Positions 1 through 9,341 are shown, counted from the stretch's first letter. The stretch is 64,000 nt of DNA from Butyricimonas paravirosa (GCF_032878955.1 NZ_CP043839.1:3968001-4032000), one strand, 5' to 3'. The notes: generated from the sequence alone by a model not told the origin. A program made the numbers and translations.

Positions 1-1002
1 AAGGAATGTATCGCTTACCGCACGGAGTATAACGTGAAGGCACAGGAATTTGAATCCATGCGTTCCGTGTTGACGAAAGCCAAGGAAGACTTGACAAAGG
101 CAGAAGAATTGTTGAAAAATGATCCGATCGTTGAGAATAAACGTTACGGGAACGGAAATAGTTCTATGCTTGATTATCATGCCGTGTTGGAAAGAAGGGG
201 TGACCGGATGAACCTGTATGCCGTGAAAGGATTGTTGATGCGGGTGGAACTGGCATTGATGAATAAAGCGGGGGCCCGGCAGTTGGCCGTGAACTTGATT
301 GATGAGTGTAAATCCACCGAGTTATTTACCTTGACGGACAAGACGGATAAACTGTATGATATTAACATGGGCGAGGAGATGTTGTTGGGATTCTACAAGA
401 ATGACCTGTGGGAAGTGGCCCGAGATACTTTCGGAATGGAAAAAGGGAATGCCGAGGCAAATTTCTGTATTACTCCCAACCAGTATGATATATACCTGAA
501 TGAACTTTACGGGCGGGCCCCGGATGGTTCGGGTACGGATAATCGTTTGCGTGTTTGGTTCCAGAGGCCTTCTTCCGGTGCGGATTATTACAATTTCCAG
601 AAACTTTACGAAACCTCGCATCCCGGCACGATATATTTGCCTTACTACCCGGAGGTGGCTATCTTGAAACTGTCCGAAGTGTACTATGTCGCCTGCGAAA
701 CATCGATTGGAGTGGATAACGGGAAAGCGTTGGAGTATCTGAACGAGGTAAGGGATTCCCGGAATCTGGCTAAATTGGCAGGTCCATACGGAAATGAGGA
801 ATTGATGGAATACTTGATGCGGGAGATGCGAAAAGATTTTATAGGGGAAGGTCGGATGTGGCCTATTTACAAGAGGCTGTACCGGGATTTCTACGTGCGT
901 CAAGGGGTAATTATTGCCCCGACGGAGGACAAGTACGTGTTCCCTATCCCGGATGAAGAATACGAGTATTCCCCCAACACGAACCCCAAAGGAGACAAGT
1001 AA
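1..1002 (+). CDS. RagB/SusD family outer-membrane lipoprotein, 3' part
   Basis: The open frame runs through the left edge, so only the C-terminal part of a SusD-like glycan- or peptide-binding lipoprotein is present. Visible family marks are the stretch 'ILKLSEVYYVACET' followed by 'ALEYLNEVRDSRN', and near the end 'MREMRKDFIGEGR', which matches the usual ERR-E-GEGxR segment of SusD tails. SusD proteins sit on the cell surface over a SusC TonB-dependent porin, and the SusC gene should lie just left of the window. Two accessory lipoprotein genes follow with gaps of about 20 bp, so this is the second gene of an operon. Assignment to the family is firm; the ligand cannot be read from the sequence. 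Confidence 0.9.
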   Translation, partial: KECIAYRTEYNVKAQEFESMRSVLTKAKEDLTKAEELLKNDPIVENKRYGNGNSSMLDYHAVLERRGDRMNLYAVKGLLMRVELALMNKAGARQLAVNLIDECKSTELFTLTDKTDKLYDINMGEEMLLGFYKNDLWEVARDTFGMEKGNAEANFCITPNQYDIYLNELYGRAPDGSGTDNRLRVWFQRPSSGADYYNFQKLYETSHPGTIYLPYYPEVAILKLSEVYYVACETSIGVDNGKALEYLNEVRDSRNLAKLAGPYGNEELMEYLMREMRKDFIGEGRMWPIYKRLYRDFYVRQGVIIAPTEDKYVFPIPDEEYEYSPNTNPKGDK

Positions 1003-1022
1003 CCTAATAAGCGAGTTATACT

Positions 1023-1808
1023 ATGAAAAAGATAATATTATATATGATCATGGCTATTGCCGGCATGATAGCCGTGTCCTGTGATAAGGCGATAGATGAG
1101 TTTGATAACTCAACGAATTATATTTATTTCGATATGCCATTCGTTCTGGATCAATACGGGAGAAAGACAACTGTCCGGGAGGATAGCTTGATGTATTCTT
1201 TTGCTATGGACGATCCGTCGATGACGGAATACACGTTTAAAATTCCGGTAAATTCTGTTGGTCTGGTGACCGATCAGGACCGGGGTTTTAAAGTGGTTGT
1301 TGAATCGGGAACCGCTACTGGAAATGATTGGGATGAAACGTCTTTATCCAAAGGGATGATCCCGGCAGGTGAATTGATTGATACTTTGCGGGTGACCGTG
1401 AAACGTACCGATGTCTTGAAAAAAGAGTGGAGAACAATCACCTTTCGTTTGGAACAGAATGAACATTTTGCACTGGGAGCCGCGGAGTTGTTGAAGGCTA
1501 AAATATCCTTCACCGATATTTTGCAACCCCCAACTTGGTGGGCTACCTGGGAAAGATATTTTGGTGAATTTTCTCGTGAGAAGTATGCCAAGTGGCAGGA
1601 AATCTATTATTTGGGAGCCGATCCCAATTTGGAGAAATACGGTCCGGATACCGGTAAACAGTTATACTGGGGACAAATGCCTTATTACACGATGTCCAGT
1701 TGGTACCCTTCAACATTTATGTTTATTCGTAAGTTGAAGCAGTATTTTATTGATAACGAGGTGTACCCGGACGGGGATACTTCCAAACCCAGAATCACTC
1801 TTCCTTAA
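1023..1808 (+). CDS. DUF4843-type lipoprotein of a SusCD operon
   Basis: This is a 261-residue protein with a lipoprotein signal peptide (MKKIILYMIMAIAGMIAVSC, lipobox AVSC). The mature part has the pattern 'YIYFDMPF...DSLMYSFA', then a central β-rich segment and 'TWWATWERYFGEFSREKYAKWQEIY', as in DUF4843 proteins found downstream of SusD in Bacteroidales. It starts 20 bp after the SusD stop, and the next gene follows after 18 bp, so the three are surely cotranscribed. Its role is unknown; the genetic position suggests a surface-exposed accessory subunit of the SusCD uptake complex. No catalytic motif is visible. Confidence 0.8.
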   Translation: MKKIILYMIMAIAGMIAVSCDKAIDEFDNSTNYIYFDMPFVLDQYGRKTTVREDSLMYSFAMDDPSMTEYTFKIPVNSVGLVTDQDRGFKVVVESGTATGNDWDETSLSKGMIPAGELIDTLRVTVKRTDVLKKEWRTITFRLEQNEHFALGAAELLKAKISFTDILQPPTWWATWERYFGEFSREKYAKWQEIYYLGADPNLEKYGPDTGKQLYWGQMPYYTMSSWYPSTFMFIRKLKQYFIDNEVYPDGDTSKPRITLP

Positions 1809-1826
1809 TCCTTAAACCTGTTTATT

Positions 1827-3302
1827 ATGAAAAAGAATATAACGATATATCTACTTTTGCTGGCAGCGATATTTTTCGCTTGTTCGGAAGATAAAGGAAA
1901 TTACGATTATGCCCCTGCCAATAATTTGAAAATTAAAGGTATTCCCACGGATACCGCCGTGCAGAGTTACGAGGTATTGAAGTTGGTGCCGGAATTTGAG
2001 CGTTCCCTGCTCCCGTCGGAAGAGGGACTCGTGTACAGTTGGACGATCGAGGGAGAGGAAGTTGCCACGACCCGAGATTTGGAATATACGATTCCCGGTA
2101 GTTTGAACGTGGGTAAACATGATTGTCGTTACATTGTCACGGATTCGAAGAATGACATGAAATATTTCTACTCTTTTAATATTTCCGTGACGTCGCCTTT
2201 CTCCTGGGGCTATTATTTCTTGTGTGAGGGGGCGAACAAGGAATCAATTTTGTCCTATTTTTCTGCCAAAGAAGGTACGACGGATTGTATTCACGTGGAT
2301 AATATCGGGGGATATTCCCTAGGGAGCGAGCCGAAGGCGATCATCGAACAATTCGGTAATATCTCTTCTTTAGGGGATTATTATTACACGTTTTACGTGA
2401 TCTCCGCCAAGGGGGAGACTCCCACGATTATCACGGATAACGGGGCTTTCATGCCTACCGGGTTGATCACGAATTCCAGTTTTATGTTCGAGGGAGATTC
2501 CTATAACCCGACAGATGGCGTGATGATGGCCACGGGTACTCCTTATTTTATCTCGAACGAGAAGATTTATTCCTATAATTCGGGGCTGTTATATCGTCCG
2601 GCACAACATGACAAGGAGTATAAGTGGAGTCATCCGGCCTCTTATTATAGCTACGTGTTTGTTTTTGATGAATTGAGCAAGAAGTATTATGTACTGAAGA
2701 ATCAGATTAACGATCCGGAGCAGGGCTTGGTGTCAGATAGCTACGCGCTGGATCGGGTTATCGAGATCAAGGAGCAACCGAGTTACGAGGGACAGACTCT
2801 TATTACACAATCCGTGGGGATGGATGCCGATGCTCATGTCCTGTCGTTGGCTTTGGCTGAATCTGGAAAAATTAATCTGGTTTCACTGCAATATATTGAT
2901 TTCAGGGCAGCAAAAGATGAAGACCCTGAAATCAAGGAACAGGGTATATTGAAAACTTCCGAATCTCTCTCTTTGGCGGGGGCGGATGCTAATACACGGG
3001 GTATTTTGGTCGGACAGGACTGGTATTTCGTGGTAGGTAACAAAGTGTACACTTCTCCGGTTTTGAAACCGCAACTTGCAGATTTGACAACCTTGCCGGA
3101 TGACTTGGGGGTACCGGTTGCCGTGGCCGTGTCGTCAAAAGAGACGCATTTGATCATCGCTACTTATGATGCCGGCAGCAGTCACGAGAATAAAGGATCG
3201 TTCGCTCTTGTAGATCTTACGACGAAAGAAGTTAAAGTGCATCGTAACGTGATGGGAAAATGTGTGGTGGCAAAAGGATATGATGCGAACCCGTGGTTCT
3301 AG
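1827..3302 (+). CDS. PKD-like family lipoprotein (PKD_2 type)
   Basis: This is a 491-residue lipoprotein (signal MKKNITIYLLLLAAIFFAC, lipobox FFAC). Residues about 25-125 form PKD-like β-sandwich material ('YSWTIEGEEV...GKHDCRYIVTDSKNDMKYFYSFNISV'). The rest resembles a β-propeller-like C-terminal half with repeated short strands. The fixed order SusC-SusD-DUF4843-PKD-like is common in Butyricimonas and Odoribacter type genomes, which is part of the reason for placing the host there. It is the last gene of the operon and is followed by a strong hairpin. Surface ligand binding is inferred; no enzyme motif is seen. Confidence 0.75.
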   Translation: MKKNITIYLLLLAAIFFACSEDKGNYDYAPANNLKIKGIPTDTAVQSYEVLKLVPEFERSLLPSEEGLVYSWTIEGEEVATTRDLEYTIPGSLNVGKHDCRYIVTDSKNDMKYFYSFNISVTSPFSWGYYFLCEGANKESILSYFSAKEGTTDCIHVDNIGGYSLGSEPKAIIEQFGNISSLGDYYYTFYVISAKGETPTIITDNGAFMPTGLITNSSFMFEGDSYNPTDGVMMATGTPYFISNEKIYSYNSGLLYRPAQHDKEYKWSHPASYYSYVFVFDELSKKYYVLKNQINDPEQGLVSDSYALDRVIEIKEQPSYEGQTLITQSVGMDADAHVLSLALAESGKINLVSLQYIDFRAAKDEDPEIKEQGILKTSESLSLAGADANTRGILVGQDWYFVVGNKVYTSPVLKPQLADLTTLPDDLGVPVAVAVSSKETHLIIATYDAGSSHENKGSFALVDLTTKEVKVHRNVMGKCVVAKGYDANPWF

Positions 3303-3314
3303 TATTGGATTTCC

Positions 3315-3341
3315 TTTCCCCTCCTTGTCCGGGAGGGGAAA
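3315..3341. terminator. Hairpin between convergent genes
   Basis: A 10-bp stem TTTCCCCTCC / GGAGGGGAAA with a 7-nt loop lies 12 bp after the SusCD operon and 29 bp before the 3' end of the convergent permease gene. No long T-run follows on either side, so it may act weakly in both directions. Confidence 0.6.
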
Positions 3342-3369
3342 ACCATTTGATAATTAGTGTTGCCACTTA

Positions 3370-6300
3370 TTAGTTACTTCCCTTTACCTGAACCCATTTT
3401 ATTGCGTCGGCAATGATTAATTGTCGTTTAGCTTCAATACCTTGTTTGGAATCATCCTTCTCGACGATACCACCTTTGTCGTTTAGAATAACTTGTACTT
3501 TCCCTTTAGGCAGTTCGAACTTACCTAAGGAAACCCAGCCTTCAGTTTCAAGGTCAGCTTCAATTGTAATTTCTTTTTTTATTCCGGAGTATAATATGGT
3601 ATAATGTAACTTTGCTCCCGGAAAAATAGAGCTGACGGGAGGGAAACTTACAGAGATATCTTGATGATAAAAGAAAATTTCATAGGTTCCCTCTTGGGAA
3701 ATGTCGGTTGTCCAGACTGCATTTCTTTTTCCACGACCGACTAGTTTACAATACGCGCTACGGATAGGATTTCCGAAACTGTGGTGGGTTATCGTTTCGA
3801 TCCATTGGGAAGGATCGCAAACAAGGGTATATTTTTTTTGTTCTAATTTTGAAGATAATAAGACTCTTTTCTGTTCCACGGAATCTGTAAAATGGAAATT
3901 GTCGGAATCATTGTCTATGATGATATCCCCGGATAAAAAAGCAGAACTATCCGTGTGTAATATACCAATGGCTTTTTTATCCGCATATTGATGAATCCCG
4001 TTTTCATATTCCACGTAATAAACTGATGGGATGTTTTGTGATAAATGGGTTTGTATATATAATTGGCTTGGCTCCTGCGTCGTTTCCAAATAAATTTCAT
4101 TGCACGTTTGAGGAGGGATAATATCATTTTGCTCTACCAGACTATTTCCTGCCACATCAAGTACGCCAAGTGAGATGATACCTAGTGTTTGTGCCGTATT
4201 CCACACTTTGTAGTGGATTTGATATTTATTTTCTTCGCCTGCAATCTTTGTCGCTCGTAAATCTTTGATCATGAATGAGGGTAATCCTTTTTCTTGGTAT
4301 AAATGATTTAAAATTTTTTGTAGATCGAATGAATAACGATGGGCAAATTCTTCGCAAAACTGTTCTAGTTTTATTTCTGAGAACTGGAGGCGAGAGGCCA
4401 TGTCATTGCAAAATTGTTTAAGTTCGTCGAGGGAAATCTGAGTCGAGAGATAAGCTTTTAAATATTGTGCTTTTAACCGAATGATTTCTCGTAATGTTTT
4501 TGTTGACAAATTTTCTTCCCGAAAGCCATCTTGTAAACATCTATTTTTCAAATATTCTGTGACGGCAATATATTCTTCGGAAAACTCGTTGTTTATTAGC
4601 ATTATTCTTTGATCTTGTTGGAAAATTAAATCATTTAATAGTGTGTTTACCCCAGGATATTTGTCTGATGATATAAAGCTTGTGTAGTCGTAGAACATAG
4701 GGGAAAGGCTGTACGGACCTCCTAGTAAAGATGTCCCGAAAGAATGTAGCGTATTTTTCTCTACTTGTACATTCAATAATTCTTGATCTTCTGATGGATT
4801 CATTTTTCTGGCGATTTTTTTATTAATGCCAAGAGGACTGTAAGTTAACGTGAAGAATCTTTCTGGAAAAAATACTATTTCGGGTTGTATGTATTCACTT
4901 CCCCCTTTCCATTTTCTCTCGTGAGAAGTGTAGGTGGTCGGACTTTCGATAAACATTATTTTTTTGAATGGATAATATCGTCCAAAATTGGATTGTATCC
5001 TATTTTTGATTTGAGCAAACTGTATTCGTAGTTGTTCGTCTGTTATTTGATAAGAGCTAAACATGAATTTATGTTTCGGGAAATAGTATAATTCCAATAA
5101 AGTGTTGTCAAGTAGCATCTCTTTTTTCTCGTACTTCCCGATGCACAAACTAATTCCCGTGAGAGCTTGCTTGTTGATAAAAAGAATGCCTTCATCTGTT
5201 ATTTTCGAGATCCCTTGTGATAGTACTTCCTTTTCTTTGGAGGTCTCTACTTTTAGGGTAAAATGAGTGAAGTTTGTTTCACGGGCATATGGGAATACTA
5301 TATTTACTGGCGGAACGCAAACAGGATACCAAACGCATTCCGGGTGTAATAAGGTGTAGTTCTCGGTAAGAAAAGTATATTGTTGGCCAAATCGAAAGAT
5401 GTTGTTTTGTTTTATTCTCGTTTCATTCGAGATTTCATTTGTTGGGAAATCCAAATAACAAATAGCATCGTCAATTTTTCCATGATAATCTATATTTAAG
5501 GTGATTTTTTCTGCCGGAGCCAATTTCCGATGCAAAACAATTACTTGATTTTCTCTAGAATAATCAAGGCCCTGTGATTTATCCAGAATTCGGGTCACGT
5601 GTAGGGCTGGGTTTAAATAGAGAATAATATGTGACAGGATTTCTTTAGTTTGATTTTGCACGCTTAATTTACTTGTGGCAGACATCTGTTTGCCGGATGA
5701 ACGATAGGTAATGTCGTTCTGTATAACTCGGGCTTTATTTTCCGGCTGATAACGTAAATAAGTTGTTTTGTACAATTCTCTCCGGTTTTCTAAGGTTTTA
5801 CAATCGTACCAAGAGTAAAGAATTGCAATACTTCCCGGTAGGAAGAATAGAATACTAATCATGTACGTGTTTCCTTTACTGGATATTTTGTTGGTAAGGC
5901 GTTGCCACATCCCACCCCATAAGTACATGAATCCAATTCCTAGTAATGTATATCCGAGACGTACCAACAAATATTTTGGTAGTGCTGTATACCCTGTTAT
6001 ATCGGAAAATTGATATGATAGCGTGCGCGATAAAAAATCAAATGTTCCGAATTGTATTTTAGAAAAATAGAAATAATTGCATAGAAGATAAATAATTAAA
6101 AGTAGGATAATTAAAACCTGACTTTTTATTATTCGAGTCATCCATAATGTAAATCCACTTATGAAAAATAATGTCGGTAAAGTTAATGTCAAAAAATAAA
6201 ATAAATAGAATTCAATCCGAAATGGAGCGTTACTTCCCCATATATTTATAAATACGCCTATTATAAGTACACAAAAGTTGATTTTAATGAATTCTTTAAA

Positions 6301-6636
6301 TATCCCAAGAATTTTACCGATACAAAACTCGTAATTACTTGCGGGATGACATTGTAAAACCTCGATTGTGTATTGAGTCATACTTTGTTTTTCTCGCTCT
6401 GTACAAGCGAAGATAATTACTAATGTTTGCAATAGGTTATACAGGTAAATATTTATGAATGGGAAAGAAGAAGGAAGGGCTATTTTATACCAAAATAGAT
6501 TGTCTCCTCCTTGATTTATAAGTTGTAAAAATGGAATCCCTAAAATCGCCAATCCTGTGAATACTTGAAACAAAGTACTTCTTCTCAATAACCTTGCTTC
6601 GTATTTTGCGATTGTTATGACGTGATCATATTTCAT
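3370..6636 (-). CDS. ABC-2 type permease fused to an M1-like domain and a golvesin-like domain
   Basis: This 1,088-residue protein starts with about six hydrophobic segments in residues 15-285 typical of ABC-2 permeases ('KYEARLLRRSTLFQVFTGLAI'). A long extracytoplasmic part follows: a β-rich domain (about 290-520) and a helical domain resembling the aminopeptidase-like part of Bacteroidota permease/M1 fusions (about 530-830). The C-terminus (about 945-1,085) contains 'TTDISQEGTYEIFFYHQD' and 'IADAIKWVQV', marks of a golvesin/xanthan-lyase-like carbohydrate-binding domain. I see no HExxH zinc motif, so the peptidase-like part is probably inactive. No ABC ATPase gene lies beside it. The gene ends facing the SusCD operon. 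Function unknown; export or envelope remodelling is a guess. Confidence 0.65.
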   Translation of the reverse strand: MKYDHVITIAKYEARLLRRSTLFQVFTGLAILGIPFLQLINQGGDNLFWYKIALPSSFPFINIYLYNLLQTLVIIFACTEREKQSMTQYTIEVLQCHPASNYEFCIGKILGIFKEFIKINFCVLIIGVFINIWGSNAPFRIEFYLFYFLTLTLPTLFFISGFTLWMTRIIKSQVLIILLLIIYLLCNYFYFSKIQFGTFDFLSRTLSYQFSDITGYTALPKYLLVRLGYTLLGIGFMYLWGGMWQRLTNKISSKGNTYMISILFFLPGSIAILYSWYDCKTLENRRELYKTTYLRYQPENKARVIQNDITYRSSGKQMSATSKLSVQNQTKEILSHIILYLNPALHVTRILDKSQGLDYSRENQVIVLHRKLAPAEKITLNIDYHGKIDDAICYLDFPTNEISNETRIKQNNIFRFGQQYTFLTENYTLLHPECVWYPVCVPPVNIVFPYARETNFTHFTLKVETSKEKEVLSQGISKITDEGILFINKQALTGISLCIGKYEKKEMLLDNTLLELYYFPKHKFMFSSYQITDEQLRIQFAQIKNRIQSNFGRYYPFKKIMFIESPTTYTSHERKWKGGSEYIQPEIVFFPERFFTLTYSPLGINKKIARKMNPSEDQELLNVQVEKNTLHSFGTSLLGGPYSLSPMFYDYTSFISSDKYPGVNTLLNDLIFQQDQRIMLINNEFSEEYIAVTEYLKNRCLQDGFREENLSTKTLREIIRLKAQYLKAYLSTQISLDELKQFCNDMASRLQFSEIKLEQFCEEFAHRYSFDLQKILNHLYQEKGLPSFMIKDLRATKIAGEENKYQIHYKVWNTAQTLGIISLGVLDVAGNSLVEQNDIIPPQTCNEIYLETTQEPSQLYIQTHLSQNIPSVYYVEYENGIHQYADKKAIGILHTDSSAFLSGDIIIDNDSDNFHFTDSVEQKRVLLSSKLEQKKYTLVCDPSQWIETITHHSFGNPIRSAYCKLVGRGKRNAVWTTDISQEGTYEIFFYHQDISVSFPPVSSIFPGAKLHYTILYSGIKKEITIEADLETEGWVSLGKFELPKGKVQVILNDKGGIVEKDDSKQGIEAKRQLIIADAIKWVQVKGSN

Positions 6637-6676
6637 GTTGTAGTCGAAATAAAGTTTGTGTAATATTGTTGTATAA

Positions 6677-7075
6677 TTAATTTGTTTCTGGTCTCATGGG
6701 TATTTTTATGGGTTTTTCTTTATCTTCTTGTCTTAGAAATTGATATAAAATGTTTAAAGAATTAAGAAAATTGTAGTTTGTTTTGGTAGAATCGTCTTCT
6801 CGCATATATATAACATGATACTTAGTTTTAGCAACATTGAGTTCTTGTGTAATGTAACCAATGTAACTGAAAACTAATATGGTGTCTGAGATAGAAGTCG
6901 TTTTTATCATGAAAGAACCATTGTAATCTGTAGTTACTCCATTTGTTGTTCCTTTGAAAATAACCTTAATGTTCGATAACTTTTCATGTGAACCATACTT
7001 CCGTACTGTTCCAGAAATTTCCCGTGACAGAGAAATTGTAGGATATGTTATAATAAGCAATGCTATGATTGCCAT
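6677..7075 (-). CDS. Small secreted protein with a carboxypeptidase-regulatory-like domain
   Basis: From the ATG at 7,075 this encodes 132 residues: a signal peptide ('MAIIALLIITYPTISLS') followed by 'REISGTVRKYGSHEKLSNIKVIFKGTTNGVTTDYNGSFMI', the typical CarboxypepD_reg-like β-sandwich that also forms the N-terminus of SusC proteins. The chain then ends in a short charged tail with no plug or barrel. The frame stays open up to 7,273, but the extra 66 residues place an odd hydrophobic stretch before a good signal peptide, so the inner start is preferred. It is 40 bp upstream of the permease fusion and on the same strand, so probably cotranscribed. It could be a remnant of a TonB receptor, or a dedicated partner of the permease. 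Confidence 0.55.
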   Translation of the reverse strand: MAIIALLIITYPTISLSREISGTVRKYGSHEKLSNIKVIFKGTTNGVTTDYNGSFMIKTTSISDTILVFSYIGYITQELNVAKTKYHVIYMREDDSTKTNYNFLNSLNILYQFLRQEDKEKPIKIPMRPETN

Positions 7076-7372
7076 CGTTTTTATGATTTTTCTATTTTCA
7101 TGGTGTTTTAATTTAAAATTTGTACTGTACACAAACTTTATACTCTTTTTATAAAGACACCACTGAAACATGGAAGAGATGAGTGAGATAAAGGAAATGT
7201 TCAATATAATTACCATGTTCGGTATATATTGTACTTTGGGCAGTCTGGTCCATGCAATTATTGAAGGAATCAAAGCCCCATCCCTTCTTTAGCAAGCTTT
7301 ACATACCTTTCTAAAGGATAAGCAGCCCCGTTTCTTGATGGTTGGCAGACTGTTGGGCGACAGTTAGGCGCC

Positions 7373-7414
7373 ATCGCCCGATTGTCGCCCGATCATCGCC
7401 CGATTATCGCCGCC
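7373..7414. repeat. Tandem 11-bp repeat, about 3.8 units
   Basis: Units ATCGCCCGATT, GTCGCCCGATC, ATCGCCCGATT and ATCGCCGCC follow one another without gaps. They lie in a roughly 740-bp stretch (7,076-7,816) without a recognised protein gene. Upstream of them the stretch holds nothing I recognise; downstream it holds the small RNA described next. Such short arrays can be slippage products or protein-binding sites; nothing in the sequence decides. Confidence 0.6.
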
Positions 7415-7583
7415 ATTTTAACAGGATATAAGTAAAAATAACATTGTCGGGACTTGGGTAATGGAAAGCAATCGGGTGTCAATAGGGGCGCAACGATAAA
7501 TTTTCGTGGCTGCGTTGCCATAGGAATTTCCATAGATTAGGGTATATAGTTACATTTTTGATGAATTTATTCTCCTGTTACTG

Positions 7584-7613
7584 TTTGCTTTGTTTAAAAA
7601 TGTTGTATATTTG
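7584..7613 (+). promoter_or_regulatory. Bacteroidota-type promoter of the small RNA
   Basis: A -7 box TATATTTG (7,606-7,613) is preceded by TTTG (7,584-7,587) at 18-bp spacing, matching the Bacteroides consensus TTTG-N(about 19)-TAnnTTTG. The expected start, near 7,620, coincides with the first base-paired position of the structured RNA. Confidence 0.6.
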
Positions 7614-7617
7614 TGGC

Positions 7618-7785
7618 GTACGTCATAATCAGCGAAGTAGTGGATCTGCTTCAATTTCAGTGGCAGGCATTTTTTTTGCCTGCTGCTGTTGCCGATATTC
7701 GGTTCCGCACCCCCGTGGAGTGCATTAATGTGCCTCCGGCTTCGCTGAAGTGACGTACAACGGGTCAGGCGGGACCGTTCTTTTT
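7618..7785 (+). ncRNA. Candidate structured small RNA with its own terminator
   Basis: The ends pair over long range: GTACGTCA (7,618-7,625) with TGACGTAC (7,751-7,758), and CAGCGAAG (7,630-7,637) with CTTCGCTG (7,740-7,747). Inside, CAGTGGCAGGC (7,658-7,668) pairs with GCCTGCTGCTG (7,678-7,688) around an A-T8 loop. Immediately after the closing stem a short hairpin AACGG...CCGTT is followed by CTTTTT (7,759-7,785), a plausible intrinsic terminator. With the promoter this makes a self-contained transcript of about 165 nt. I do not recognise the family. It could be a 6S-like rod-shaped RNA or an attenuating leader for the gene that begins 31 bp downstream. Confidence 0.55.
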
Positions 7786-7816
7786 GGAATACCCGTCTAA
7801 ATTAATACATATTATT

Positions 7817-8314
7817 ATGGAAGAAGATGTAAACCGTGTGTCTGCGGTAGACATGGAAGTACCCGGGCGGGTAGCCAATCAGTTATCAATTGAGGAGAAA
7901 CAAAAATTGATGGAGTATTATTCGAAACAACTCGAAATGATGTATCCGATTGCGTCACCGGGAATGACGGATAAAGCGGGGCTTGTGACTCTCCAAAAAA
8001 GAAACACGAGATTGATTGAAATGTTGACATTATTCGATCGGTCGTGGGCAGATGAAATTTCGGTGATTCAAAAAGCTGTTCTGCAATATTTGACTACCGA
8101 GGGTATTTCTAAAAAGGAGCGGTTACGGATTGTAGAAGTATGGGGTGATTGGACTACTTTTTTGTTAGATAATTCTCGCTTTCGGGTGTTGCTTGGCCGA
8201 TTTTTACAATATCATCAGCGTCAAGCGTGTGAATTGAATGAGTTATTGAAAACGGAGGATATGTCGTTGAATGTAGATGGACAATCAATTAATAGTCAGG
8301 ATTATGGGGAATAG
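7817..8314 (+). CDS. Hypothetical protein, upstream partner of an overlapping gene
   Basis: This encodes 165 residues from the ATG at 7,817; a TTG at 7,784 is in frame but falls inside the terminator region of the preceding RNA, so it is not used. The protein is mostly helical and soluble, with no signal peptide, membrane segment or motif I recognise ('IEEKQKLMEYYSKQLEMMYP', 'LLGRFLQYHQRQACELNELL'). Its 3' end overlaps the next gene, so the two are translationally coupled and probably act together. No function is assigned. Confidence 0.65.
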   Translation: MEEDVNRVSAVDMEVPGRVANQLSIEEKQKLMEYYSKQLEMMYPIASPGMTDKAGLVTLQKRNTRLIEMLTLFDRSWADEISVIQKAVLQYLTTEGISKKERLRIVEVWGDWTTFLLDNSRFRVLLGRFLQYHQRQACELNELLKTEDMSLNVDGQSINSQDYGE

Positions 8315-9341
8315 TGATTTTATCCCAGCATCGAATGTGTCGGAAAAATTTGCAGGCGATGAATGTCTTTCCGATTCCTTAACCGAGAATCGTTTTTACC
8401 GACAGATGGTCGAGGATCTTAAAAAATGTAACGTGGATTTGGTTTCTGAAGATCCGTTGGAAACGATCTATAATTGTATTTGTCATCTCAATAATCTTTT
8501 CCGGGTACTTCGTCGTCCATGGAGTTTCGAGTGTGGAAAAATACAAAAAGCTTGTGCCTATTATGTCGCTAACGCTAAACAGTCAAAACAAGAGAATGAG
8601 GCTGTTATTGATGCGTCAAATGGCTTTATATCTTCGATCTGTTATTTCACGGAATGGTATGATTTTATCTGTCAGATGCAACAATTCCTTTGTCATCAAG
8701 AAAAAGAACTGAAGCGGGTGTTTAAGAAACAGAAGCAAAAAGTTGTCAGTAATGATAAACCTGCCATGGAAGCCACGACTTATTGTATGACCGTGGGGAA
8801 TAGTGAAATCTACGGTGTGACGTACGAGCAACTCGAAGAACTTTACAAGACGGTCGGTTTATTCATCAAGCGAGAAAAAGCTCCTTTTGATTGCAATATT
8901 AAAGGGTATAACAGATATCCGATTAGTATTGATAAGAGTATAAATTTTGATGCACGTAAGGAAGTGTTTTTTGTTGAATATGGTCTTGACACGTTTGAAT
9001 CCAGTTTGAATTGTATGTCGGCAGATCAATTGAAAAGGGTGGCGGATATTATTTATGAATTCTTGAAAATGTATGGAGAGAATGGAGATCGGAAGGTTTG
9101 TTGGGATGTTGCGGATTATTCTCCTGTTGTGTCTGGTCGGGAAATTTATTTTAGAGTGAATGAAGATTCCCGAGCTTCACATTTCATGACACCACCTTAT
9201 GTTCGAAAGCATATTGATAAGGTGGAAGATCGGGGAGTAGAGATCAGTTACGATATTAATGTGAACGAATTGGAATCTGTAAATTTGTCTTTTGAGGAAT
9301 TCATATCGTTTTATCGGCAATTGGGGAGTTTTTTGAATTAG
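8277..9341 (+). CDS. Hypothetical protein, coupled to the preceding gene
   Basis: This encodes 354 residues from the first ATG at 8,277, which overlaps the preceding gene by 38 bp. A second ATG at 8,304 would reduce the overlap to 11 bp and is equally plausible. The N-terminal half is helical and lysine-rich; the C-terminal half (about 170-354) looks mixed α/β ('GNSEIYGVTYEQLEELYKTV', 'KVCWDVADYSPVVSGREIYF'). It is soluble, with no secretion signal. I do not recognise the family. Its last 17 codons and the following 3' flank are duplicated about 180 bp downstream (9,504-9,541). Confidence 0.65.
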   Translation: MDNQLIVRIMGNSDFIPASNVSEKFAGDECLSDSLTENRFYRQMVEDLKKCNVDLVSEDPLETIYNCICHLNNLFRVLRRPWSFECGKIQKACAYYVANAKQSKQENEAVIDASNGFISSICYFTEWYDFICQMQQFLCHQEKELKRVFKKQKQKVVSNDKPAMEATTYCMTVGNSEIYGVTYEQLEELYKTVGLFIKREKAPFDCNIKGYNRYPISIDKSINFDARKEVFFVEYGLDTFESSLNCMSADQLKRVADIIYEFLKMYGENGDRKVCWDVADYSPVVSGREIYFRVNEDSRASHFMTPPYVRKHIDKVEDRGVEISYDINVNELESVNLSFEEFISFYRQLGSFLN

